From positions 62,001 through 126,000 of the forward strand of contig JBEKKV010000001.1 in NCBI GenBank assembly GCA_050010555.1: a DNA stretch of 64,000 nt, given 5' to 3'. A program made the position numbers and the translations under genes. Shown here in pieces: positions 40,665 through 48,501 of this stretch. The stretch is from JALHUB01 sp050010555 (GTDB taxonomy: Bacteria > Chloroflexota > Dehalococcoidia > DSTF01 > JALHUB01). Position 1 is the first letter of the stretch, and the number at the start of each line of letters is the position of its first letter. The notes below the pieces were generated by a model. That model was not told the DNA's origin. It did no database searches and saw only the letters and a list, made by a program, of their open reading frames with translations.

Positions 40665-41272
40665 CCGTCGATCACGTCCTGCACCATCGCCCGCTGCTCG
40701 GGATCGCTAATGTCGAGCACGCGCGCCGGATTGCCGATGACCACGCAGTTGCTCGGCACGTCGTGGATAACTATCGAGTTCGCGCCGATTCGCACGTTGT
40801 CGCCTATCGCTATTGGTCCCATCAGGCGCGCGCCGACGCCGATGAAGACGTTATCGCCGACCGTCGGGCCGACCAGACTGTCCCACGGATTCTTCACCTT
40901 GCGCTTGTGGATGAGCCCCAGGCCGGAGAAGGGGTTGATCGTACAGTTGCGGCCGATCTTGACCTCACCGGCGATCATGAGGGAGCCGTGCGATATGCAC
41001 AGCCCGGGCCCGATGCTGGCGTTGTCGGCGATCTGGACCTGCCAGAGGATGATGTTCAGCCAGTCAAGCAGGCGCGGCAAGACCGGCAAGTGGTGCGCCC
41101 GCAGCCAGCACTTCCCGCGGTAGATGACGACGGCTGAAAAGGGGAATACCCACAGCGCCGCCACGAAGCGCCGCGCGTCGAAGAGCCACGACGCGGCGAG
41201 GATCCCTTTGCCGCGGTCGACGCCCGTCAACTGGGCGTAGACCTTGAAGTCCTCGCGGATGTTCTCGAACAC
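40661..41272 (-). CDS. Left-handed beta-helix acyltransferase (CysE-like)
   Basis: A 203-residue protein with a helical N-terminal part and a hexapeptide-repeat C-terminal half (IGPGLCISHGSLMIAGEVKIG, then GDNVFIGVGARLMGPIAIGDN). The layout is that of serine O-acetyltransferase and related sugar O-acetyltransferases; the His in CISHG is the likely catalytic base. In this locus it more probably acetylates a sugar or activated residue of the polysaccharide than serine. A second, related acyltransferase gene lies just upstream. Confidence 0.85.
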   Translation of the reverse strand: MFENIREDFKVYAQLTGVDRGKGILAASWLFDARRFVAALWVFPFSAVVIYRGKCWLRAHHLPVLPRLLDWLNIILWQVQIADNASIGPGLCISHGSLMIAGEVKIGRNCTINPFSGLGLIHKRKVKNPWDSLVGPTVGDNVFIGVGARLMGPIAIGDNVRIGANSIVIHDVPSNCVVIGNPARVLDISDPEQRAMVQDVIDG

Positions 41273-41299
41273 GCTTGCCGGAATCCTCCCGCCTTTCGG

Positions 41300-41887
41300 C
41301 TATCGCTGACGCTTTTCCTCCGGCGCTTTCTTCGGTATGGCGCGGGCCGGAGCGCCGACGGCTGTGTGGTTGTCCGGTACGTCGCTGATGACGACGGCGT
41401 TGGCGCCTATCGTCACGTTGTTGCCGACCGTTATCGCGCCCAGCACCTTGGCGCCGGTGCCGATGTAGACGTCATCACCAAGGCGCGGGCCGTCGAGCGT
41501 GAACACGTCGCCGCCGCGCAGGCCGATGGTGACGTGAGGATTGATGTAGCAGCTCTTTCCGATGACCACGGCGCCGTCGATCACTACGTAGCCGTGGACT
41601 ATGCACAGCCCGCGCCCGATCTTCACGCGGTCGCCGATCACGATGCCCCAGAACAGGCGATTCAGCGTATCGCAGACGAAGGGGAGCAGGGGGATACTCC
41701 GGCGGTACGCCCACGCCTTCAGCCGGTAGCAGACGACGGCCGGCCACGAGCCACGCAGGATGATCGAGTCGAATCGCTCCCAGCGGCGCTTCCAGTTGCC
41801 TTTCTTCGGGTCCGGCAGCCAGGTGAAGCTGGAATAGTAGTAGGCGTCGTAGTCGGAGCGGATCTCGTTCCAGACGTTGTCGCTCAT
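41300..41887 (-). CDS. Left-handed beta-helix acyltransferase (CysE-like)
   Basis: A 195-residue homologue of the downstream acyltransferase: similar N-terminal helical region, IGRGLCIVHGYVVIDGAVVIG, INPHVTIG, GDDVYIGTGAKVLGAITVGNN. The His in CIVHG is the likely base. The two genes probably arose by duplication and may acetylate different positions. A basic tail (KKAPEEKRQR) ends the protein. It sits 30 bases after the methyltransferase gene. Confidence 0.85.
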   Translation of the reverse strand: MSDNVWNEIRSDYDAYYYSSFTWLPDPKKGNWKRRWERFDSIILRGSWPAVVCYRLKAWAYRRSIPLLPFVCDTLNRLFWGIVIGDRVKIGRGLCIVHGYVVIDGAVVIGKSCYINPHVTIGLRGGDVFTLDGPRLGDDVYIGTGAKVLGAITVGNNVTIGANAVVISDVPDNHTAVGAPARAIPKKAPEEKRQR

Positions 41888-41917
41888 GTTGCCTCTTCGC
41901 GGGGGCTTTGGAGCGCG

Positions 41918-42493
41918 TTACACGCTGGCCCAGGTAGGGGTCTTGACGGCGGTCAGGAGGACATAGAACTCCTCGAAGCCGATAGTTGCCGCCAACCAGC
42001 GCTCCCAGCGGTACTGGGCGCCGCGGTTCCGGTTTGCCAGCGACTCGACAACGGACGCAACTACGCCGCCGGTAAGGCGCGGCCTCTGCCCGAGCCGGAG
42101 AGTTGTGAGGGAGAGCTTCGCCTGCTCGGTTTCAAACGTGGCGGCGTCCGGGGGGGCGGGGTTCCGCTCCGGGTCGAAGAAATCGAAAGTCTCGATGGTG
42201 AAGGGGCGCCTCTGGCCTGGATTGCGCGAAGTCGCCCACGTCGACGAGGCGTGCGGCAGCCAGACGTGGACGAGGGCGCCGGGACGGCAGATGCGCCAGA
42301 TCTCGCGCATTGTCGCCAGGAAGTCAGGGACGTCATCGAGCGAGTGGTCGAGGTAGATCTCTTCGACGCTGTTGTCCTTGAAAGGCAGCCCGTCGCCGAC
42401 GTCCGCCAGGATGGCGACATCCGGCCCGGGCTTCCGGCTGATTCTCAGGGCGCCGGTCTGTTTCCGCGCGCGGTCGAACTCTAGGCTTATCAT
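41918..42493 (-). CDS. Methyltransferase-like protein of the ABC exporter operon
   Basis: A 191-residue protein resembling the C-terminal half of class I methyltransferases: DVAILADVGDGLPFKDNSVEEIYLDH corresponds to motif II and onwards, followed by MREIWRICRPGALVHVWLPH. The glycine-rich SAM motif I is not evident in the first 25 residues, so SAM binding is uncertain and the protein may be N-terminally reduced. ATGA overlap with the Wzt gene places it in the export operon; homologues of this type are common next to O-antigen ABC exporters. Confidence 0.7.
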   Translation of the reverse strand: MISLEFDRARKQTGALRISRKPGPDVAILADVGDGLPFKDNSVEEIYLDHSLDDVPDFLATMREIWRICRPGALVHVWLPHASSTWATSRNPGQRRPFTIETFDFFDPERNPAPPDAATFETEQAKLSLTTLRLGQRPRLTGGVVASVVESLANRNRGAQYRWERWLAATIGFEEFYVLLTAVKTPTWASV

Positions 42494-43293
42494 GCCGGAG
42501 ACTCCCTCCCGTCAGATAGCGATGTTACCCTAGTCCCGAAAAAGGCCGCAATCCTGTCCCTGTACTCTTGCACCACCGATTCCGAGTCGCCTTGCATCTG
42601 GAGCTGGCCTTGCTGGATCAGGACGGCGCGGTCGCAGAAGCGCGTGACGGCGTTCAGGTCATGCGACACGAAGACAATCGTCACGCCGTTGGAGCGCAAC
42701 ATTTCGATGTGGCCGAAGCACTTCTGTTGGAACTCGCCGTCGCCCACGGCCAGCACCTCGTCGACCAGCAACACCTGGGGACGCACGTGCACTGCGACGG
42801 AGAAGCCCAGCCGCACGTACATGCCGGAGGAGTAGGTCCGCATCGGCTCGTCGATGAAGGCGCCCAACTCCGAGAAGGCGATGATGTCGGGCAGAGCCTC
42901 CAGCGCTTCTTTCTTGCTCAAGCCCAGCAGGACAGCATTGAAGATGGCATTCTCTCGACCGGTGAGTTGCGGATGAAAGCCGGCGCCCAGCTCCAGCAGA
43001 GCGGACACGCGCCCTCCGACCTCGACTTTGCCGCGGGTGGGACGCGCCAGGTCCGCCATGATCTTCAATAGCGTGCTCTTGCCGGATCCGTTGGGCCCGA
43101 TGATGCCCATGCTGTCACCGCGCTTCACCGAGAAAGTCACATTGTCGAGCGCCCAGAACGGCCGGCCGGCGTTGCCACGGAGGAACGAAGGCAGGTGGAG
43201 GACCGTGGTCTTGATCTCCTCCGGCTTCTGCGCCCGCAAGTAATAGCGCTTGGAGACGCCGTCGAGGGCGATGGCCGTACCGTCAGAGAGCAT
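42490..43293 (-). CDS. wzt: Polysaccharide ABC exporter ATP-binding protein
   Basis: A 267-residue ATPase of the Wzt/TagH type. Walker A GPNGSGKST (about 65-73), a long His/Gln-containing loop (AGFHPQLTGRENA), GMYVRLGFSVAVHVRP as the signature region, and DEVLAVGD as Walker B. It lacks the C-terminal carbohydrate-binding domain seen in Wzt proteins that recognise a capped O-antigen, so export should not depend on a terminal sugar cap (family knowledge plus inference). It overlaps the permease gene by 11 bases. Confidence 0.92.
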   Translation of the reverse strand: MLSDGTAIALDGVSKRYYLRAQKPEEIKTTVLHLPSFLRGNAGRPFWALDNVTFSVKRGDSMGIIGPNGSGKSTLLKIMADLARPTRGKVEVGGRVSALLELGAGFHPQLTGRENAIFNAVLLGLSKKEALEALPDIIAFSELGAFIDEPMRTYSSGMYVRLGFSVAVHVRPQVLLVDEVLAVGDGEFQQKCFGHIEMLRSNGVTIVFVSHDLNAVTRFCDRAVLIQQGQLQMQGDSESVVQEYRDRIAAFFGTRVTSLSDGRESPA

Positions 43294-44116
43294 CCGCGAA
43301 CCCCCGCTCCAAGCGGCCGAAGACGAACATACCTAGCAGCACGGAAACGGCGGCGAACGCCAGGGAGGGCCACAGATCGACTAGCGTAGGCAACCGGTTG
43401 TAGACGAACAGGTTGCGCCAGCTCTCGATCAGCGACGCCAGCGGGTTAAGCATCAGCATGTGCTTGTAGCGACCCGTCTGGCTGAGCGGATAGATGATCG
43501 GCGTCATGTAGAACAGCAGGTTCAGAAAGACCTCCACCAGGTGCTCCAGGTCGCGGAAGTAGACGTCGATAGACGACACGATGAGGACGGTGCCCAACAG
43601 CAGCACCAGCTCGACGAGGGTGAGCAGCGGGATGCCGATAAGCCAGGTGGCCGAGGGGTGCCTTCCCGAAACGAGTATGATGACGGTGATGATAGGCAGC
43701 GTCATCACGAAGTGCACCATGTTGTTGGCCACGGTCGCGAAGGGCAGCACGTAGCGCGGGAAGTGCACCTTCTTGATCAGGTTGCCGTTGTGGGTGATGA
43801 CGGGCGCCGACATCAGCACCGAGGTCTGGTACCACGCCCAAGGGAAGAGCGCCGGCAGAAGGACAAGCTGATAGGGTATGTCGGAGTGAATCCGCGCGAA
43901 ACGGCTGAGGGCGAAGTAGAGGACGGCGCCCAGCATGAGCGGCTTCAGTACGGACCAGACGAAGCCGAGGATCGTGTCCTGGTAGCGGAGCTTGAGCTCT
44001 CTGGCGGTCATCAGGTAGAGGAGCTCCCACGTCCGGAAGAACCGCTGAGGAATGATGGCCGACCACCCTCTGCCGCGGGCGTCGAAAGAACCTGTAGCCG
44101 AGTCCTGCGCTGTCAT
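43283..44116 (-). CDS. wzm: Polysaccharide ABC exporter permease
   Basis: A 277-residue ABC-2 permease with six membrane segments. LLYLMTARELKLRYQDTILGFVWSVLKPL at the N-terminus is the typical Wzm/TagG entry, and FYMTPIIYPLSQTGRYKHMLMLNPLASLIE the C-terminal part. With the ATPase it would export undecaprenyl-linked polymer. The first gene of the minus-strand operon running toward 37 kb; its start codon touches one arm of a 9-bp inverted repeat (44116-44124). Confidence 0.92.
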   Translation of the reverse strand: MTAQDSATGSFDARGRGWSAIIPQRFFRTWELLYLMTARELKLRYQDTILGFVWSVLKPLMLGAVLYFALSRFARIHSDIPYQLVLLPALFPWAWYQTSVLMSAPVITHNGNLIKKVHFPRYVLPFATVANNMVHFVMTLPIITVIILVSGRHPSATWLIGIPLLTLVELVLLLGTVLIVSSIDVYFRDLEHLVEVFLNLLFYMTPIIYPLSQTGRYKHMLMLNPLASLIESWRNLFVYNRLPTLVDLWPSLAFAAVSVLLGMFVFGRLERGFADAL

Positions 44117-44220
44117 AGGCTTAGCTTTCTCGTCTCGGCGGCGAATCTGTGGTTAGGCCGACCAGCCCGGCCTACGTTGTTGGACACCCTGTTGCGCCCA
44201 GCGCCGTTTGTCTAAGCCTA
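44116..44220. promoter_or_regulatory. Inverted repeats in the wzm/hpt divergent region
   Basis: TAGGCTTAG (44116-44124, touching the wzm start codon) is the exact complement of CTAAGCCTA (44212-44220). Between them, TAGGCCG and CGGCCTA (44154-44160, 44168-44174) form a 7-bp stem. On the minus strand TTGATT (44243-44238), 17 bases and TAGGCT (44220-44215) form a possible promoter using part of one arm. It may be an operator or an mRNA leader that hides the wzm start. Confidence 0.4.
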
Positions 44221-44271
44221 GCAGCCAAGGGATGATGAATCAACCGAGCGCCATCTCGGGACGGGCCCCAC

Positions 44272-44300
44272 TTGAACGTGGTCGACGGACACGCTAGCGT
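44272..44300 (+). promoter_or_regulatory. Possible promoter of the HPRT gene
   Basis: TTGAAC (44272-44277), 17 bases, TAGCGT (44295-44300); start of transcription near 44307, 14 bases before the ATG at 44321. GAAGGGAT lies between and can serve as ribosome site. Only moderate matches to consensus. Confidence 0.4.
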
Positions 44301-44320
44301 TTAGCTGAAGGGATACGACG

Positions 44321-45289
44321 ATGTCGGCCGAAAACCCGCGTACGACAATCGAACCGTCGGAAACCGCGCCTCCCGCTGTCCGCTTTGCCCATGAGAGCGA
44401 GGAGGAGTTCGCGAAGATCCTCGACTTTTACGGCATCGCCTGGGAGTACGAGCCGCGCACGTTCCCCCTGCGCTCCGACGGGGAGAGAGTCCTCGAAGCC
44501 TTTACCCCCGATTTCTACCTGCCGGACATCGATACTTATATCGAGCTGACGACGCTGAAGCAGGACCTGATGACGGAGAAGCACCGGAAGATGCGCACTC
44601 TCCGAAAGCTCTATCCGGACGTCGACGTCAAGCTGCTGAACAAGCGCGACTACCTGCGCCTTCTTGCCAAGTACGGCTTCGGACCACCGCAGCCGCGCAG
44701 CATAGAGGGCGTGCACCGCGTGCTGGTGAGCGCGCCGCAGCTCCGACGGCGGGTGAAAGAGCTCGGCGTGCAGATATCGAAGGACTACGCCGGCAAGTCG
44801 CCGGTGCTCATCGGCGTTCTCAAGGGCGTCGCCTGCTTCATGGCCGACCTGATGCGCCAGGTGTCGCTGCCCGTCGCTATCGACTTCATGGCGATCTCTT
44901 CGTACGACAGCGCCGACAGCAGCTACGTCCGCATCCTCAAAGACCTGGACGAGAGCATCGAAGGGCGCGACGTGCTGCTGGTCGAGGACATCGTCGACAC
45001 GGGCATGACGCTGAACCACCTGCTGAACTATCTGCGGGCGCGCAAGCCGGCGACGCTGAAGGTGTGCACGCTGCTCGACAAGCGGGCGCGGCGGCTGGTG
45101 GACTTGCCGCTGGACTACGTGGGCTTTGAGATACCGGACGAGTTCGTCATTGGCTACGGGCTGGACTACCGTCAGCTCTATCGCAATCTGGGGTTTATCG
45201 CGACGTTGAAGCCGGGCTGGATGGAGGAGCAGGCCATGCATACCGGCGGGGACTCGTCTACCGACAGGGACGCGTCGCGGGCAAAGTAA
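44321..45289 (+). CDS. hpt: Hypoxanthine phosphoribosyltransferase fused to a PD-(D/E)XK-like N-terminal domain
   Basis: A 322-residue protein, nearly twice the length of an ordinary HPRT. Residues about 130-310 are HPRT: LIGVLKGVACFMADL, then VLLVEDIVDTGMT (218-230, the PRPP loop) and GYGLDYRQLYRNLGFI. Residues about 22-112 form a separate domain with a helix (SEEEFAKILDFYGI), then FTPDFYLP (Pro63-Asp64) and YIELTTLK (Glu75), then KHRKMRTLRKLYP and DVKLLNKRDY. This order (PD...ExT...K) copies the restriction-endonuclease fold, but the catalytic Lys of ExK is Thr77. The enzyme salvages hypoxanthine/guanine with PRPP; what the front domain does is unknown. Confidence 0.88.
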   Translation: MSAENPRTTIEPSETAPPAVRFAHESEEEFAKILDFYGIAWEYEPRTFPLRSDGERVLEAFTPDFYLPDIDTYIELTTLKQDLMTEKHRKMRTLRKLYPDVDVKLLNKRDYLRLLAKYGFGPPQPRSIEGVHRVLVSAPQLRRRVKELGVQISKDYAGKSPVLIGVLKGVACFMADLMRQVSLPVAIDFMAISSYDSADSSYVRILKDLDESIEGRDVLLVEDIVDTGMTLNHLLNYLRARKPATLKVCTLLDKRARRLVDLPLDYVGFEIPDEFVIGYGLDYRQLYRNLGFIATLKPGWMEEQAMHTGGDSSTDRDASRAK

Positions 45290-45420
45290 TGCCCCAAGTA
45301 ACCTCTCCGCGTTTCGGCTTCGTCCTCCTCCGGTTATCCCCCCGGCTCAGGTTTGGGGCCTTCGCCTCAGGTTCCCCGGATTCGTCCACCGGTAGACCGC
45401 GGGTCCGCCACTTGGGGCAT
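45289..45420 (-). ncRNA. Candidate structured RNA of unknown family
   Basis: Read on the minus strand, the 132-base element starts AUGCCCCAAGU and ends ACUUGGGGCAU: an 11-bp perfect terminal helix. Inside, CCGCG (45402-45398) pairs with CGCGG (45311-45307) across a symmetric 7x7 loop. GUCUA-CCGG-UGGAC (45397-45384) forms a hairpin and UCCGG/CCGGA (45380-45376, 45333-45329) another helix. The hairpin has a G-U pair on the minus strand that would be an A-C mismatch on the plus strand, favouring minus. Loops are purine-rich (GAA, GGGGAA, GAAA). A promoter-like sequence ends exactly at its 5' end. It does not match the SRP, 6S, 5S, tRNA or RNase P landmarks I know. It begins at the last base of the HPRT stop codon. 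Confidence 0.55.
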
Positions 45421-45425
45421 CCCTA

Positions 45426-45454
45426 ACACTACATCGGCAGTAGAGGCTTGTCAA
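45426..45454 (-). promoter_or_regulatory. Promoter of the candidate RNA at 45289-45420
   Basis: On the minus strand: perfect TTGACA (45454-45449), 17-base spacer, TAGTGT (45431-45426). The predicted +1 is 45419-45420, the first base of the 11-bp terminal helix. The match in position between promoter and helix is the main reason to regard the element as a transcribed RNA. No minus-strand protein gene follows within 1 kb. Confidence 0.55.
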
Positions 45455-45561
45455 TAGGCGCGGCGAGGGAAATCGCTGCCTTTTTGCGGCCTATCGTTAA
45501 CCAAAAACGAGTTTACGCGTTATCGCTGACATAACTATAGAAGGCGATTAGGGAGGTCGAG

Positions 45562-46548
45562 ATGCGCAGAGCAATTGTAGTGTTTGGCACGGTGGTGCTT
45601 CTTCTTTCGGCGTCGCTCGCCAGCGGGCACGCTTTGGCTCGTACGCCTACGCCGACTGCCACCGCCTCCCCAACACCGACGTCGACGCCGTCGTCGCCCG
45701 GCGCGATCGCTCTCTCTCCGGACATCGAATACTTCACCATTAACCTCTGGGTGAATGGCAATCAGGACTGGCAATCTCAGATTGTGGCCAAGATCGGCGG
45801 AGTCGTTTGCGGCACTGAGGCGCAATCGCCGGGTAGTTTCCCCGATAGCGGTGTGGTCGAGCACGTCGTCCAGGTTAAGTCCGACGCCCTGATTCCCGGC
45901 TGCGGCAAGCCCGGCGCGAGCATCACCTTCCTCGTGAATGGACGTCCTGCCGACCGAATTGCCGAATGGTCGGATGCCAAGGGCCAGGAAGTGCCCGTGT
46001 CCTCAGGCCCCGTGTGGTCCGGCGGGTCGTTCGACCTCCTTACCCTGCTCGTTGGGCCGTCCTTTGCTCGGGTCTGGGGAGACGCCGATCTTCAGCTGAA
46101 GACGGGCGACGAGAAGATCATACCCTATATCGGCGAGACCGCCTGCGGCTACCTGGAGACGCCCTGGATGGGAGAAGCCCCTCCCTACGGTTACACTGTC
46201 GCCGTCTATTCCCGTGAGCTTCAGCCCGGGTGCGGCTACGAAGGCGCAACCATCACCTTCAAGGAGTTTGACACGACGGGCAAGGTCCTTCTTGGCACAT
46301 CTGCCCAGACGGCGATTTGGCACGCCTGGGACGGCACCGGCGATTCGATGCGACGAGCCGACCTAACGTTCACTGCCGCTGCAACAATCAACATCGGCGG
46401 CATGGGGGATGGCAGTTCACGCGCGGGCGGCGCGCCTTTCGACATCGCGCTCGGGTTGGCGGTGGCCGGCGTTGCGGCGCTGGCGGCAGGCGCAGCGCTT
46501 CGCAAAAGGGCATCGCAGCGCGACAGAGCGCGCATACGAGAAGGCTGA
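45562..46548 (+). CDS. Secreted membrane-anchored protein with duplicated cysteine-containing domain
   Basis: A 328-residue protein, GGGAGGTCGAG before its ATG. A signal peptide ends near Ala26 and is followed by a Thr-Pro-rich linker. Two similar domains follow: about 55-140 (VCGTEAQ... IPGCGKPGASITFLVNG) and 165-245 (ACGYLET... LQPGCGYEGATITFKEF). Each has a CG motif, then xPGCGxxGAxITF, so each could hold one disulfide. A C-terminal membrane helix (about 292-313) and a basic tail (KRASQRDRARIREG) anchor it; no LPxTG motif is present. The repeated unit is of a kind seen in secreted Chloroflexota and actinobacterial proteins, but no function is known to me. Confidence 0.8.
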   Translation: MRRAIVVFGTVVLLLSASLASGHALARTPTPTATASPTPTSTPSSPGAIALSPDIEYFTINLWVNGNQDWQSQIVAKIGGVVCGTEAQSPGSFPDSGVVEHVVQVKSDALIPGCGKPGASITFLVNGRPADRIAEWSDAKGQEVPVSSGPVWSGGSFDLLTLLVGPSFARVWGDADLQLKTGDEKIIPYIGETACGYLETPWMGEAPPYGYTVAVYSRELQPGCGYEGATITFKEFDTTGKVLLGTSAQTAIWHAWDGTGDSMRRADLTFTAAATINIGGMGDGSSRAGGAPFDIALGLAVAGVAALAAGAALRKRASQRDRARIREG

Positions 46549-46595
46549 CGGTTCCAGCCGTCAGAGTTGTGAGAACGGCGTCTTGAGCCCGCAAC

Positions 46596-46620
46596 GGGAG
46601 GACTAAAGTCCTCCCCTACA
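46596..46620. repeat. Inverted repeat ending CCCCTACA, possible terminator/dispersed palindrome
   Basis: GGGAGGACT (46596-46604), two bases, AGTCCTCCC (46607-46615), then CTACA. It lies 48 bases after the stop of the duplicated-domain protein and before the convergent acyl-CoA synthetase. The final eight bases CCCCTACA equal the edge of the palindrome at 3450-3477. It could end transcription from either side, although no T-run follows. Confidence 0.6.
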
Positions 46621-46656
46621 TTGCCCAATATTCCCGTCGGACGTTTACGGCGGGCT

Positions 46657-48468
46657 TCAGGGGACCAGGCCGGTCGTGGCGTTCTCCCGCCAGCGCTTGG
46701 CGTCGAACGAGTAGTCGTCGGCGATCTGCTCTCGCGATACCTTGCGCAGCGCCGTCTTCGGGAGCGGCGCGTCGGTGAGCACGAGCCGGTTCGTGCGCTT
46801 ATATGGCGCCAGTCCGTCCTCCAGCGCGTCGACCTCCGACTGCACGAGCGCCTGCAGCGCCGATTCGTCCAACTGGTGGTCCTGCGTTGCCAGCCGCTCG
46901 TTGACCGCGGCGAAGTTCGGGTACACCACCGCCCATACCTGCGTCTTGTCGCGTACCTTACGGCTGACCACGCACACGTCCTCGATGACTGGGCTGCGGC
47001 CTAGCTGCTCCTCCACCTCGTCGGGATGGACCTTCTCGCCGGAATCGAGAACGATAACGTATTTGCTTCGACCGGTAATGTAGACGTTGCCCTGGCGGTC
47101 GATGTGACCAATGTCACCGGTGCGGAACCACTCGCCGATCATTGCCGCCTTCGTCTCTGCCTCGGCTTTCCAGTAGCCTTGCATAACGTTCGGCCCGCGG
47201 ACGATGAGCTCTCCTTCGCCGTGCAGCTTCACGTAGATGCTCTTCTCCGGCACGTCGATGAGGTCAACGTCAACGCCAAGGAGAGGTCGCCCTACGCTGC
47301 CCAACTGCTTCTCGTAGTAGTTCGTGAAGCGGAAGCGCCCCGGGTGGAAGCGCTGCGCACAGACGACGGGCGACGTCTCCGTGAGGCCCCAGGCCTGGAG
47401 GACGGGCAGGCCCAGGAGGTGGAAACTCGTGGCCGTCTCCGGGTTGAGCGCCGCGCCGCCGCTGGCCACAAAACGCAGATTGCCGCCCAAGCGTTGGTGC
47501 ACCTCGCGGAAGAGCAGGGGGCCGATGTTGACGCCTGTGCGCTGCTTCGTCCGGCGCACGATCTCCAGGCCGCGCTCGAAGGTCTTGCCGCGACCCTGGG
47601 CGTCGGCCTGAGCGCGAATAGCGCGGACCATGATGTCGAGCAGGGCGGGCACGCCGAGAAAGACGGTGGGCTTCGTTTCCGCCAGCCGGTCGCGCACCCG
47701 CACGAGGTCATTCTCAATCGTCACCGTTGCTCTAAGGGACAGCGGCAGGACGAACTCGGCGGTGAAGGGATAGGCGTGATGGAGCGGGAGCAGGAGTAGA
47801 ATGCTATCGTGCGACGACACGGGCAGAGCCTTGAGGGCTCCGGCGACGTTGGACATGAAGTTGCGGTGGCTGAGCACGACGCCCTTCGCGCCGCCGGTGG
47901 TGCCCGACGTGTAGACGATGGAAGCGATATCGTCCGGCTTGATGACCGTCGCTGCGAGCGCCACGTCGCTCTCGTGCGATGCGAACGAGAACGCCTCTTC
48001 GAAGGGCAGGATGCGGGCGCGGGCGCGACGAAAGAGGCCGCCTCCGCCGGCTGCACGCGCCTCGGCGCCGGGGCCGACGACCAGGATGGTCTCCAGGTCG
48101 TGAAGGCGGTCCGGGATATTGGGGAGCGCCTTCTCCGAGACGATCGCGAGCTTCACCTCGGCGCGGCGCAGCGCCTCCTCGATCTCGCCGGGCTTTAATT
48201 CGTAGTAGACCGGGACAGCGACGCCTCCGGCGTACGAAATCCCCAGATAGGCGACGATCCACTCCAGCCCGTTCTCGCAGACGATCCCCACGCGGTCGCC
48301 GCGTTGCAGCCCGAGAGCGATGAGCGCGGAGGCGAAAATCCTTGCCCGCTGGCGCAGCTCGCCGTAGGTCAGCCCGGTGAACTGGCGTCCCGCCTTGATC
48401 TGGAACGCCATCTTGTTTTCCGAGCGACGCGCCGCTTCGTCCAGCGATGCCGGTATCGTGAGCTCCAT
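46657..48468 (-). CDS. Long-chain acyl-CoA synthetase (AMP-forming)
   Basis: A 603-residue adenylate-forming enzyme. The P-loop-like motif is YTSGTTGGAKGVVLSH (about 190-205); the A4/A5 region has AWGLTETSPVV, followed by WFRTGDIGHID and RSKYVIVLDSGEKVHPDEVE. The C-terminal catalytic Lys lies in PLPKTALRKVSRE. Length and the GxxKxxxxxxGExV-type motif (SKYVIVLDSGEKV) fit long-chain FadD15-like synthetases. It makes acyl-CoA from fatty acid, ATP and CoA. Monocistronic, with its own promoter. Confidence 0.93.
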   Translation of the reverse strand: MELTIPASLDEAARRSENKMAFQIKAGRQFTGLTYGELRQRARIFASALIALGLQRGDRVGIVCENGLEWIVAYLGISYAGGVAVPVYYELKPGEIEEALRRAEVKLAIVSEKALPNIPDRLHDLETILVVGPGAEARAAGGGGLFRRARARILPFEEAFSFASHESDVALAATVIKPDDIASIVYTSGTTGGAKGVVLSHRNFMSNVAGALKALPVSSHDSILLLLPLHHAYPFTAEFVLPLSLRATVTIENDLVRVRDRLAETKPTVFLGVPALLDIMVRAIRAQADAQGRGKTFERGLEIVRRTKQRTGVNIGPLLFREVHQRLGGNLRFVASGGAALNPETATSFHLLGLPVLQAWGLTETSPVVCAQRFHPGRFRFTNYYEKQLGSVGRPLLGVDVDLIDVPEKSIYVKLHGEGELIVRGPNVMQGYWKAEAETKAAMIGEWFRTGDIGHIDRQGNVYITGRSKYVIVLDSGEKVHPDEVEEQLGRSPVIEDVCVVSRKVRDKTQVWAVVYPNFAAVNERLATQDHQLDESALQALVQSEVDALEDGLAPYKRTNRLVLTDAPLPKTALRKVSREQIADDYSFDAKRWRENATTGLVP

Positions 48469-48501
48469 CGTTCGTACCTCAGTAGGGGAAAGCTTGGCGT
48501 G

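Noticed and set aside
45289..45420. Identification of the structured element as SRP RNA or 5S rRNA
   Set aside because: Size and terminal helix fit loosely, but the SRP apical motif (GGAA loop with AGCAG) and the 5S core (CCGAACUCAG) are absent.
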